A stretch of 7,293 nucleotides of DNA. It comes from an uncultured Actinomycetes bacterium (GTDB lineage: Bacteria; Actinomycetota; Actinomycetes; Nanopelagicales; Nanopelagicaceae). Positions 1 to 5,692 of the stretch are shown here, in pieces (position 1 is the stretch's first letter; each line of letters opens with the position of its first letter). The stretch is from positions 1 through 7,293 of the forward strand of contig CAIXDY010000144.1 in assembly GCA_903918325.1 (NCBI GenBank). Direction: 5' to 3'. The position numbers and the translations under genes were made by a program. A model generated the notes under the pieces. It was not told where the DNA came from, made no database searches, and saw only the letters and a list, made by a program, of their open reading frames with translations.

Positions 1-37
1 CATCAAGATTTGTGCCCAGACCTCCACGACGTGCCAT
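1..37 (-). CDS. parB: ParB chromosome partitioning protein, N-terminal fragment
   Basis: Only the first 12 codons are in the window; the gene continues past its left edge. The visible residues are MARRGGLGTNLD, which matches the basic, glycine-rich N-terminus usual for chromosomal ParB (the region that stimulates the ParA ATPase). The ATG follows the parA stop directly (TAAATG). A GAAGGTGAG ribosome-binding sequence lies at 55..47 inside the parA 3' end, 9 nt from the start. ParB would bind the parS sites at 929-944 and 1517-1532 and load as a CTP-dependent clamp (family knowledge). The identification rests on position after parA plus this short N-terminus, since no catalytic or DNA-binding motif is visible. 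Confidence 0.85.
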   Translation of the reverse strand, partial: MARRGGLGTNLD

Positions 38-949
38 TTATGCAATCTCACCTTCGCGTTTGTAATTGATTGAAACAACATTGGAATCAAAAGGTTTTCC
101 GCGTTCAGCTAATTCGCGTGCAACTGACATGTAAGCAATGGCGCCCGGAGATGACGCGTCATAAGTCATTACCGTTTGATTAAAGCCAGGTGCTTCTGAA
201 ACGCGTACCGCTCGTGGGATTGGAATATCAATTAATTCATTTGGGTAATGCTTGCGAATTTCATCGGCAACATCATTAGCAAGTCGAGTACGGCCATCAA
301 ACATTGTTAAAACAAAAGTTGAGAGTTTTAAAGAGGAATTCAAACGCTTCTTTACTAATTCAAAAGTTTTCAATAGTTGTGATAAACCCTCTAGTGCGTA
401 ATATTCACATTGAATTGGTATTAACATTTCTTTCGCAGCGGTCAGTGCGTTAATAGTTAACAAACCTAAACTTGGTGGGCAATCTATAAAAATATAATCG
501 AGCGGTTCTCCGGCATCTGCGCGCTCTTTAGCTAATTCATCAATGGCATCTTTCAAACGCATTTCGCGCGCAACCATCGGAACTAATTCAATTTCTGCTT
601 GTGCTAATGAAGTATTGGATGAAACGCATTCCAATGAAGGAAAACCTTTAACTTTTTGAATCGCTTGCGACATTGTTAAATCGCCCATCAGTACTTCATA
701 AATTCCAGGATTTTCTAGGTGCTCTACCCCCAGAGCCGTTGAAGCATTTCCTTGTGGATCTAGATCGATAACGGCCACACGCAGGCCGCCCATGGAAAGG
801 GCTGCGGCCAGATTGACGGTGGTGGTGGTTTTACCAACGCCGCCTTTTTGATTGGCGACGGTGATGATTCGAAGCGCGGCGGGTTTAGCCATCGCCTCTT
901 TTAAGCGGCGAGTACCGACTACTTTTTTGGTTTCACGTGAATCATCCAC
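38..949 (-). CDS. parA: ParA (Soj-type) chromosome partitioning ATPase
   Basis: A 303-residue ATPase that, with ParB and parS, segregates the newly replicated origins by forming dynamic gradients on the nucleoid. Family hallmarks are visible: the deviant Walker A KGGVGKTT (residues 35-42, with signature Lys35 and Lys40), the switch I region IDLDPQGNAS (61-70), and Walker B YIFIDCPPS (152-160). The length suits a chromosomal ParA and there is no N-terminal HTH of the plasmid type. The start taken is GTG at 949-947, 9 nt after the rsmG stop. It includes the DSRET codons that carry a parS site, as in other actinobacterial ParA proteins. The ribosome-binding site for this GTG is poor (AAAGGT about 16 nt upstream), so Met20 (MAKPAALR, preceded by AAGAGG) is an alternative start. 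The gene is AT-rich over most of its length but GC-rich in the first 230 bases or so. Its stop abuts parB. Confidence 0.96.
   Translation of the reverse strand: MDDSRETKKVVGTRRLKEAMAKPAALRIITVANQKGGVGKTTTTVNLAAALSMGGLRVAVIDLDPQGNASTALGVEHLENPGIYEVLMGDLTMSQAIQKVKGFPSLECVSSNTSLAQAEIELVPMVAREMRLKDAIDELAKERADAGEPLDYIFIDCPPSLGLLTINALTAAKEMLIPIQCEYYALEGLSQLLKTFELVKKRLNSSLKLSTFVLTMFDGRTRLANDVADEIRKHYPNELIDIPIPRAVRVSEAPGFNQTVMTYDASSPGAIAYMSVARELAERGKPFDSNVVSINYKREGEIA
929..944. promoter_or_regulatory. parS: parS centromere-like site inside the 5' end of parA
   Basis: The 16 bases match the bacterial parS consensus TGTTTCACGTGAAACA at 14 positions, with the central TTCACGTGAA intact; the mismatches are at positions 3 and 16 read in the parA sense. 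The site lies over parA codons 3-7 (DSRET), 5-21 bases inside the GTG start. It would nucleate ParB loading. Being only 14/16 and asymmetric, it may bind less tightly than the rsmG site. Confidence 0.85.
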
Positions 950-958
950 GGGCGCTAG

Positions 959-1537
959 TTAAGCACCTTTGCGTACTTCAACGATGCGACCAGGCTCAAT
1001 TGCCTCCAGATTTACCTCGTGGAGGATGGATTTAGGCACGGATTTCATCTCTTCTTCAGCTGCTTTGCCTTTAATAGCCATCAGTGAGCCATTAGTTTTA
1101 AGGAGGTGCCAACTCATTTTCTTTAATTTTTCTAATGGGGCGACCGCTCGGGCAGTTACATAGTGGGCGGTAGTGCGCACATCTTGAGCCTGCCCTCGTA
1201 TAACTTCAATATCTAACCCAGCCACAGCCTCTTTCAAAAACTCGACCCGGCGCTCCAAGGGTTCAATGAGCGTGACATGTAGATCTGGACGGGCCAGAGC
1301 GATAACAATTCCAGGCAGACCCGCGCCTGAGCCAATATCAAAGACTATGGAGCCCTCTTTTAACAGGGTTGTAACTGGCAGGCAGTTAAAGATATGGCGT
1401 TCCCAGATCTTGTCAGCTTCACGGGGGCCAATTAATCCCCGCTCAATCCCGGCGCTTTCCAAGAAAGCGGCATAGGCGTGAATCCGCTCGATATCAGGGA
1501 AATATCGCTCGAGTACGGTTTCACGTGAAACCTGCAT
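959..1537 (-). CDS. rsmG: RsmG (GidB), 16S rRNA guanine-N7 methyltransferase
   Basis: A 192-residue SAM-dependent methyltransferase expected to make m7G527 (E. coli numbering) in 16S rRNA, in the 530 loop of the decoding centre. In other bacteria its loss gives low-level streptomycin resistance. Visible motifs are the conserved WERHIFNCLPV (residues 45-55), the SAM-binding glycine loop VFDIGSGAGLPG (65-76), the acidic end of strand 2 in LIEPLERRVEFLKE (90-103), and TARAVAPLEKL (128-138). The length is slightly short for the family (about 200-240) but no motif is missing. The ATG directly follows the jag stop (TAAATG), so translation is probably coupled. The first codons read MQVSRET and carry a parS site. 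Base composition is about 50% GC, higher than most of parA and yidC. Confidence 0.96.
   Translation of the reverse strand: MQVSRETVLERYFPDIERIHAYAAFLESAGIERGLIGPREADKIWERHIFNCLPVTTLLKEGSIVFDIGSGAGLPGIVIALARPDLHVTLIEPLERRVEFLKEAVAGLDIEVIRGQAQDVRTTAHYVTARAVAPLEKLKKMSWHLLKTNGSLMAIKGKAAEEEMKSVPKSILHEVNLEAIEPGRIVEVRKGA
1517..1532. promoter_or_regulatory. parS: parS centromere-like site inside the 5' end of rsmG
   Basis: GGTTTCACGTGAAACC is a perfect 16-bp palindrome. It matches the parS consensus at all 14 inner positions and differs only in the outermost pair. It covers rsmG codons 3-7 (VSRET), starting 5 bases inside the gene. It is the better of two parS sites, whose centres lie 588 bp apart, and it sits about 2.4 kb from the nearest DnaA box. 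ParB should bind here and spread into the surrounding genes. Confidence 0.93.
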
Positions 1538-2077
1538 TTACGCTGGATAGATAACTACGTAGCGGTTTGGGTCTTCCCCATCAGATTCGCTACTCAGGCC
1601 TAGCTCTTGGATCGTGTCGTGGATAATTTTGCGCTCAAAAGCATTCATTGGTGCCAGTTTGATGGAGTTGCCGGTTGAGGTTGCATCCTCGGCCATTTTT
1701 TTAGCTAACTTAGTCAGCTCGGTACGGCGGTTGGCTCGGAAGTTGTCGATATCCAACATCAGGCGTGAGCGATCGCCGGTCGCGGTCTGTACAGCTAAGC
1801 GGGTCAGCTCCTGGATCGCATCCAGGACTTCACCGTCGCGGCCCACTAGGTGGTTCAGTTTTCCGCCCACGATTGCCAGTGAGGCACGGTCGTTTTCTAC
1901 ATCGATATCGATGTCGCCATCTAAATCAGCGATGTCGAGCAAAGCCTCTAGGTAGTCCGCGGCGATATCGCCCTCTTCCTCCAGTTTGGCCACGCCTTTT
2001 ACCGGCTTGGTTTCTACGCTCTCGTCGGCCGCCTTTACTACGTCCTTTTCAACAACTTCTGCTTTTGCCTTTGCCAT
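1538..2077 (-). CDS. jag: Jag/KhpB family KH-R3H RNA-binding protein
   Basis: A 179-residue protein of the Jag (KhpB, EloR) family, a cytoplasmic RNA-binding factor tied in other bacteria to cell elongation, and always found beside yidC. Residues 1-45 are a low-complexity charged tail (Lys/Glu/Val-rich). A KH domain follows, with the GXXG loop GRDG at 79-82 in LVGRDGEVL. The C-terminus is an R3H domain with the Arg-x-x-x-His core RKIIH at 149-153, ending NRYVVIYPA. The separate Jag_N domain of firmicute proteins is absent, as is usual in Actinobacteria. The ATG is preceded by AGGGAGAG (2089-2082), a good ribosome-binding site. A 54-base spacer separates it from yidC, and rsmG follows without a gap. 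Its RNA targets cannot be told from sequence. Confidence 0.92.
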   Translation of the reverse strand: MAKAKAEVVEKDVVKAADESVETKPVKGVAKLEEEGDIAADYLEALLDIADLDGDIDIDVENDRASLAIVGGKLNHLVGRDGEVLDAIQELTRLAVQTATGDRSRLMLDIDNFRANRRTELTKLAKKMAEDATSTGNSIKLAPMNAFERKIIHDTIQELGLSSESDGEDPNRYVVIYPA

Positions 2078-2131
2078 GTCGCTCTCCCTGTCGGGTTTGT
2101 AGTGAATTAATCCTATTTGTACCGCTTTGTC

Positions 2132-3037
2132 CTATTTCTTCTTTTTCTTCTTCTTTGGTTGGTTTCGTTGCCCTTTAATCTCTTCTTCACTTAGGGCCAC
2201 ATCTGTATCACTTGTTGCCGGCAACTCCCCGCTCTTATGGGCGCGCTTTTTTGCTAGCTCTTCATAAGCCGGTGATCCCGGTGTTGGGTTTCGCTTAATG
2301 ACATAGAACTGTTGCGCCCATGTCCAAAGATTTGTTGTTGACCAATAAATTAAAACACCAATTGGAAAGTTAACACCAGAGATTGCAAAGATCACTGGGA
2401 ATGCGTACAACATAATTTTTTGTTGTTGCAACATCATATTGTTGCTGGAATCCATTTTTGGCATTCCTTTTAACATTAATTGACGCTGTGTTGTAAAAGT
2501 TGTCAATGACATAAATGCGATCAAACAAACGGTAACAATTTTTACCGTTGTAATGTTTGTGCCAAGGAAAGTATCTGAAATTGGTGCACCAAAAAACTTC
2601 GCTTGTGCCGCACTTACAACATCGCTTTGTGACAAGACACCATGGCGAACTGGTGGGTTTTTACCGATTCCGTTGAGCACAGTAAAGAGTGAGAAAAAGA
2701 TTGGGGCTTGTGCAAGAATTGGGAAACATGAAGCTAAAGGATTTGTTTTGTGTTCCTTATATAACTTCATCATCTCTTCTGATTGTTTTTGGCGATCATC
2801 TTTGTACTTCTTTTGAATTTCCTTCATGTGTGGCTGAAGGGCAGTTAAAGCTCGCTGACTTTTGATCTGCTTAACAAAAAGGGGAATTAAAATAACGCGG
2901 ATGATGATTACAAGACCAATGATTGCTAACGACCACGACACTCCGCTATCGGCACCAAATAGTGGTGACAATAAATCATGAATTGTGACAATAACCCAAG
3001 AAACCGCGATATATAAGGGTTTTAGGATAGTTCCCAT
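2132..3037 (-). CDS. yidC: YidC/Oxa1/Alb3 membrane protein insertase
   Basis: A 301-residue polytopic insertase that places proteins in the cytoplasmic membrane, alone or with SecYEG. Five hydrophobic segments can be read, near residues 5-27, 33-55, 101-123, 163-182 and 209-240. The first two surround an external stretch, and Arg47 in segment 2 (IIIRVILIP) fits the conserved positive residue of the hydrophilic groove. The cytoplasmic hairpin at 56-100 is strongly charged (QKKYKDDRQKQSEEMMKLY), as in the family. There is no lipoprotein box and no large periplasmic P1 domain, so this is the Gram-positive form. The C-terminus ends in seven lysines, suited to ribosome contact. It starts 3 bases after the yidD stop. 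The last 170 bases or so are clearly more GC-rich than the rest, which is only about 32-35% GC where counted (2341-2580). Confidence 0.96.
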   Translation of the reverse strand: MGTILKPLYIAVSWVIVTIHDLLSPLFGADSGVSWSLAIIGLVIIIRVILIPLFVKQIKSQRALTALQPHMKEIQKKYKDDRQKQSEEMMKLYKEHKTNPLASCFPILAQAPIFFSLFTVLNGIGKNPPVRHGVLSQSDVVSAAQAKFFGAPISDTFLGTNITTVKIVTVCLIAFMSLTTFTTQRQLMLKGMPKMDSSNNMMLQQQKIMLYAFPVIFAISGVNFPIGVLIYWSTTNLWTWAQQFYVIKRNPTPGSPAYEELAKKRAHKSGELPATSDTDVALSEEEIKGQRNQPKKKKKKK

Positions 3038-3040
3038 AAA

Positions 3041-3265
3041 TCACACACCAACCTTTTCTTTAATAACATAATCGACTCCGCCATGTGACCATGGGTTACA
3101 CCGCATTAAACGCCAAGCGCTCATTGCAATTCCTTTTAATCCATATGTTTCAATCGCGGTGACTGCATACGATGAACATGATGGGTAGTACTTACAGCGT
3201 GGTGCTAAAGCGGGTGAAATCCATTTTTGATACAACTTAATGGGCGCAGTGAGAATCTTTTTCAT
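3041..3265 (-). CDS. yidD: YidD membrane protein insertion efficiency factor
   Basis: A 74-residue protein of the YidD family, an accessory factor on the inner face of the membrane that helps YidC-dependent insertion. Family marks are KLYQKWISPAL (residues 10-20), RCKYYPSCSSYA (23-34, with Cys24 and Cys30) and RCNPWSHGGVD (55-65, with Cys56). The N-terminus MKKILTAPIKLYQKW is an amphipathic, Lys-containing helix. Length is typical. The ATG overlaps the rnpA stop by four bases (ATGA), implying translational coupling, and yidC begins three bases after its stop. No strong ribosome-binding site precedes it. Confidence 0.94.
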   Translation of the reverse strand: MKKILTAPIKLYQKWISPALAPRCKYYPSCSSYAVTAIETYGLKGIAMSAWRLMRCNPWSHGGVDYVIKEKVGV

Positions 3266-3615
3266 TTACTTGCCGCGCGTTCTTTGCTTTTGCGGATCAC
3301 GTTTGAGATAACAGTTGAAATCTCGCTGGCGCAGTCCGCTTCGGCGGATTTATTTAAGCCGCGGATCACAAGCAGTGATCCTGTTGGCAATTGTGCGTAG
3401 TGATCGCGAATACAGTGACGAATTTTTCGAGCTAAGCGATGACGCGCTACGGAACTACCAACAGCTTTACTAATAATTAATCCCGCGCGGGCAGGTTGAG
3501 CTAACTCAGTGAGATACAGGTAGCCGACAAAATTAGTTGAGGAGTATCGGATTCCACTTTTTGTTGCGCGGGCAAAATCGCCGCTCTCTGTTAGACGTGC
3601 GCTCTTAGCAAGCAC
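3262..3615 (-). CDS. rnpA: Ribonuclease P protein component
   Basis: The 117-residue protein subunit of RNase P, which assists the catalytic RNA in trimming tRNA 5' leaders. The N-terminal L-x-x-x-x-D/E-F pattern is present (ARLTESGDF, residues 6-14). The RNA-binding signature reads SKAVGSSVARHRLARKIRH (49-67). RHR replaces the textbook RNR, and AR replaces KR; this variant occurs in other Actinobacteria and is not a defect. It uses a GTG start at 3615-3613 with AAGGAAG (3629-3623) about 7 nt upstream. It lies 21 bases after rpmH, the near-universal pairing, and overlaps yidD by 4 bp. The rnpB RNA is not in this window. Confidence 0.95.
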   Translation of the reverse strand: MLAKSARLTESGDFARATKSGIRYSSTNFVGYLYLTELAQPARAGLIISKAVGSSVARHRLARKIRHCIRDHYAQLPTGSLLVIRGLNKSAEADCASEISTVISNVIRKSKERAASK

Positions 3616-3636
3616 GGGAGTCTTCCTTAGAGATCC

Positions 3637-3774
3637 TTAAGCAGAAAGACGTGCGCGGCCTTTTGCACGACGAGCTGCAAGAACAGCGCGGCCTGCACGG
3701 GTAGCCATACGGGCACGGAAGCCATGCTTCTTGGCACGGCGGCGTGTGTTTGGTTGGAAGGTGCGCTTTGTCAT
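3637..3774 (-). CDS. rpmH: 50S ribosomal protein L34
   Basis: A 45-residue, extremely basic protein of the large ribosomal subunit. The translation begins MTKRTFQPNTRRRAKKHGF and ends AKGRARLSA, matching L34 along its whole length. Codons are rich in preferred C/G-ending triplets (CGC, CGT, AAG), as expected for a highly expressed ribosomal gene. The ATG at 3774 has a strong ribosome-binding site, AGGAG at 3785-3781, six bases away. It is the first gene of the leftward operon, with rnpA 21 bases downstream. A probable promoter lies at 3867-3838. Confidence 0.97.
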   Translation of the reverse strand: MTKRTFQPNTRRRAKKHGFRARMATRAGRAVLAARRAKGRARLSA

Positions 3775-3837
3775 GTGAAACTCCTAAATAAGTGGAAATC
3801 TACTGCGGGCCAGAAATACGGGGGAAGCAAGGAGGTA

Positions 3838-3867
3838 ACGGTAGAGGTCTGGGGATAAGTCGGTCAA
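3838..3867 (-). promoter_or_regulatory. Probable rpmH operon promoter
   Basis: Read on the minus strand there is a -35 TTGACC at 3867-3862, an 18-base spacer, and a TACCGT at 3843-3838 that fits the loose TANNNT actinobacterial -10. Transcription would start near 3831, giving a leader of about 57 bases before the rpmH ATG. A one-mismatch DnaA box (3850-3858) lies between -35 and -10, so DnaA binding could repress the operon. The -35 is good and the -10 is weak; the start site is inferred. Confidence 0.5.
3850..3858 (-). promoter_or_regulatory. DnaA box (one mismatch), rpmH-dnaA spacer
   Basis: The plus strand reads TGGGGATAA, which is TTATCCCCA on the minus strand, one base off TTATCCACA. 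It lies within the spacer of the proposed rpmH promoter. Confidence 0.5.
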
Positions 3868-3873
3868 ACTCAG

Positions 3874-3895
3874 TTTTGGCCCCTACGGCCTAAAA
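3874..3895. repeat. Inverted repeat in the rpmH-dnaA spacer
   Basis: TTTTGGCC (3874-3881) and GGCC-T-AAAA (3887-3895) are inverted copies around CCTAC, with one unpaired T. It lies between the proposed rpmH -35 and the exact DnaA box at 3900. It could be an operator or a small stem. It lacks the downstream T-run of an intrinsic terminator in either direction. Confidence 0.4.
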
Positions 3896-3899
3896 ATAC

Positions 3900-3908
3900 T
3901 GTGGATAA
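3900..3908 (-). promoter_or_regulatory. DnaA box (exact), rpmH-dnaA spacer
   Basis: The plus strand reads TGTGGATAA, the exact complement of TTATCCACA. It is one of two perfect boxes upstream of dnaA, and all four boxes in this spacer point the same way. Confidence 0.85.
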
Positions 3909-3988
3909 CCAGTTGCTTTTTTCCCGAATCCGCTCTACTTTTACGCCCTCCTCCACAGGTTTAGCGCTTTTGGGGGTTAATAAGGGCT

Positions 3989-4014
3989 CAACCTGGGGTT
4001 TAGACCACAGGTTG
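3989..4014 (+). repeat. Hairpin-forming inverted repeat in the dnaA leader
   Basis: CAACCTG (3989-3995) and CAGGTTG (4008-4014) are perfect 7-base inverted copies. Inside them GGT (3997-3999) pairs with ACC (4004-4006) around a TTAG loop, with one G-A mismatch between the two stems. The right arm overlaps the exact DnaA box at 4013 by two bases. It could be a leader-RNA stem or a protein-binding site for control of dnaA. No T-run follows, so it is not a simple terminator. Confidence 0.45.
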
Positions 4015-4021
4015 TGGATAA
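4013..4021 (-). promoter_or_regulatory. DnaA box (exact), just upstream of dnaA
   Basis: The plus strand reads TGTGGATAA, 27 bases before the dnaA ATG. Together with the next box (three bases further on) it forms a closely spaced same-direction pair, suited to cooperative DnaA binding and to autoregulation of dnaA. Confidence 0.85.
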
Positions 4022-4024
4022 CCC

Positions 4025-4033
4025 TGTGGATAT
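4025..4033 (-). promoter_or_regulatory. DnaA box (one mismatch), just upstream of dnaA
   Basis: The plus strand reads TGTGGATAT (minus strand ATATCCACA), one base off consensus at the weakly constrained end. It lies 12 bases after the exact box in the same orientation. Confidence 0.65.
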
Positions 4034-4048
4034 CAGAGAGGTGCCGAA

Positions 4049-5446
4049 ATGGCCGTTAAAGAGATCGAGTTAACCACTCTCTGGGACCGTGTTATTGAAG
4101 AGGTTGCCATTGATGCGCCGCAACATCGCGCATTTTTAGCTTTGACTAAACCGTTGGGTTTGCTTCATAACAATGATCAAACAACTTTATTGGTTGCCGC
4201 TCCCAATCTTTTTGCAAAGGATGTTTTAGAGAGCCGTTTGCGTAGCGTTGTGTGTGATGTTTTAACTCGCGAGCTCGGAGAAAAGGCAAGTATCGCTGTA
4301 ACTGTGGATGAAACTTTGGAATCAAGTGCGCCTCAAGCTCCAGAAGTTGATATTGATTTTGTAGCACCGAAAGTTGGAACAGGTCGTGAAGAAGCTCCAG
4401 TAAAAACTGGTGAAGTTTCTCAACTTAACTCACGCTACATTTTCGAAACTTTTGTTATTGGCGCATCGAATCGCTTTGCTCATGCTGCCGCAGTTGCTGT
4501 AGCTGAAGCACCAGCTAAGGCTTACAACCCTTTATTTATTTATGGCGAGTCCGGGTTAGGAAAAACCCACTTATTGCACGCGATTGGCGCTTACGCGAAA
4601 GAGTTATACGGAAGCGTTCGTGTGCGTTATGTTTCTTCAGAAGAGTTTACAAATGACTTTATTAACTCAATTCGCGATGATAAAGCCACAGCTTTCCAGC
4701 GCCGCTATCGCGACTTAGATGTTTTGCTTGTTGATGACATCCAATTTTTAGAAAACAAAGAACGAACACAGGAAGAGTTCTTCCATACATTTAACACTTT
4801 ATATAACGCTAATAAACAAATCGTTATTTCTAGTGATCGCCCACCAAAACAATTAACTACTTTAGAAGATCGTTTACGTAGCCGATTTGAGTGGGGATTA
4901 ATCACTGATATCCAACCACCAGAATTAGAAACTCGTATCGCCATCCTTCGCAAAAAAGCTGCGCAAGATAAATTAAACGCACCAGACGATGTTTTGGAAT
5001 ACATCGCGAGTAAAATCTCTACCAATATTCGCGAACTTGAAGGCGCATTAATTCGCGTTACCGCTTTTGCATCACTTAATCGCCAAAGCGTGGATCTTTC
5101 ATTAGCTGAAATTGTTTTGAAGGATTTAATTCCAAATGAAAATAACCCAGAAATTACTGGAGCCACGATCATGGCTCAAACCGCGGCTTATTTCTCACTT
5201 ACTATCGATGATCTTTGTGGCACATCGCGTTCTCGGGTTTTAGTTAATGCCCGCCAAATTGCAATGTACTTGTGCCGTGAGTTAACCGAACTCTCACTTC
5301 CAAAAATCGGCCAAACATTCGGCGGGCGTGACCACACCACGGTTATGCATGCCGATCGCAAGATCCGTCAACTGATGGCTGAGCGACGTTCGATCTATAA
5401 CCAGGTCAACGAACTCACCACCAGAATTAAGCAACAAGCGCGTTAA
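4049..5446 (+). CDS. dnaA: Chromosomal replication initiator protein DnaA
   Basis: A 465-residue AAA+ ATPase that binds DnaA boxes, forms a filament and melts oriC, and also acts as a transcription factor. Domain I (about 1-88, beginning with the usual LWDRVIEEV pattern) is for self-interaction and helicase loading. Domain II is a short linker (about 89-125). Domain III is AAA+: Walker A GESGLGKT (166-173), Walker B LLVDD (226-230), sensor I VISSDRPP (259-266), the arginine-finger segment LRSRF (276-280) and sensor II NIRELEGAL (326-334). Domain IV carries the box-binding signature SLPKIGQTFGGRDHTTVMHA (416-435). The ATG is preceded by AGAGAGG (4035-4041), 7 bases away. The linker is much shorter than in Streptomyces, fitting a compact genome. 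DnaA boxes lie on both sides of the gene. Codons at both ends are more GC-rich than the middle. No convincing -35/-10 pair was found upstream. Confidence 0.99.
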   Translation: MAVKEIELTTLWDRVIEEVAIDAPQHRAFLALTKPLGLLHNNDQTTLLVAAPNLFAKDVLESRLRSVVCDVLTRELGEKASIAVTVDETLESSAPQAPEVDIDFVAPKVGTGREEAPVKTGEVSQLNSRYIFETFVIGASNRFAHAAAVAVAEAPAKAYNPLFIYGESGLGKTHLLHAIGAYAKELYGSVRVRYVSSEEFTNDFINSIRDDKATAFQRRYRDLDVLLVDDIQFLENKERTQEEFFHTFNTLYNANKQIVISSDRPPKQLTTLEDRLRSRFEWGLITDIQPPELETRIAILRKKAAQDKLNAPDDVLEYIASKISTNIRELEGALIRVTAFASLNRQSVDLSLAEIVLKDLIPNENNPEITGATIMAQTAAYFSLTIDDLCGTSRSRVLVNARQIAMYLCRELTELSLPKIGQTFGGRDHTTVMHADRKIRQLMAERRSIYNQVNELTTRIKQQAR

Positions 5447-5503
5447 AGGCAGAAAGTACGAAATGTCCGCTTTGACACTCTTTACCCCCAGTTGGGGACA
5501 AGT

Positions 5504-5512
5504 TGTGGATAA
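5504..5512 (-). promoter_or_regulatory. DnaA box (exact), dnaA-dnaN gap
   Basis: The plus strand reads TGTGGATAA within GTTGTGGATAAC, the only perfect box in the dnaA-dnaN gap. A two-mismatch copy, TGTGGAGAT, follows immediately at 5514-5522. Confidence 0.87.
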
Positions 5513-5534
5513 CTGTGGAGATCTACCGTTTTTT

Positions 5535-5543
5535 TGTGGATAC
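5535..5543 (-). promoter_or_regulatory. DnaA box (one mismatch), dnaA-dnaN gap
   Basis: The plus strand reads TGTGGATAC, one base off at the end position, in the same orientation as the exact box at 5504 and preceded by a T-run. Confidence 0.65.
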
Positions 5544-5544
5544 A

Positions 5545-5560
5545 GTGTTGGTGTTGGTGT
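5545..5560 (+). repeat. GTGTTG tandem repeat in oriC
   Basis: Two full copies and a partial copy of the hexamer GTGTTG stand in a row. They open a G-rich plus-strand stretch running to about 5580. The role is unknown; it could be a spacer or a binding array for an origin protein. Confidence 0.5.
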
Positions 5561-5616
5561 GAAGAGTGGGAAGGAGAAGGTGATGAAGCGGTCTTTTGTG
5601 CACACCTTTTCCCCAC

Positions 5617-5625
5617 TTATTCACA
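5617..5625 (+). promoter_or_regulatory. DnaA box (one mismatch), dnaA-dnaN gap
   Basis: TTATTCACA differs from TTATCCACA at position 5. It points the opposite way to the boxes at 5504 and 5535, facing toward the AT-rich region. Confidence 0.6.
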
Positions 5626-5669
5626 CACTTACAGAGTTAAAACTCCGTGTTGAACTGGGCTTTCGCGCT

Positions 5670-5678
5670 TTATACACA
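5670..5678 (+). promoter_or_regulatory. DnaA box (one mismatch) nearest the unwinding region
   Basis: TTATACACA differs from consensus at position 5. It is the last box before the DnaA-trio-like triplets, 14 bases away, and has the orientation expected to seed a DnaA filament toward them. Confidence 0.6.
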
Positions 5679-5692
5679 CAAAACCTATCTAG

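Noticed and set aside
3262..3615. RnpA signature with RHR and AR instead of RNR and KR as a damaged gene
   Set aside because: This variant is known from other actinobacterial RnpA proteins and the rest of the protein is complete.
3829..3836. AAGGAGGT, a perfect ribosome-binding sequence on the plus strand
   Set aside because: No start codon stands at a usable distance downstream, and a TAA follows at once. It lies at the proposed rpmH transcript start on the other strand and is probably chance.
4303..4311. One-mismatch DnaA box TGTGGATGA inside dnaA
   Set aside because: It encodes part of the domain I/II region (TVDE), stands alone with no neighbouring box, and is explained by coding sequence.
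4705..5172. Long minus-strand open frame opposite dnaA
   Set aside because: It is the shadow of the strongly conserved AAA+ region of dnaA and shows no family motif or ribosome-binding site.
5472..5477. Perfect -35 hexamer TTGACA after dnaA
   Set aside because: No TANNNT -10 is present at 16-19 bases downstream; that place is the TGGGGAC sequence.
5486..5497. CCCCA-GT-TGGGG hairpin as a dnaA terminator
   Set aside because: The stem is only five pairs with a two-base loop and no T-run follows, so it does not fit an intrinsic terminator.
5650..5676. Possible dnaN promoter TTGAAC ... TATACA
   Set aside because: The spacer is only 15 bases and the -10 lies within a DnaA box and AT-rich origin DNA, so the match is not convincing.
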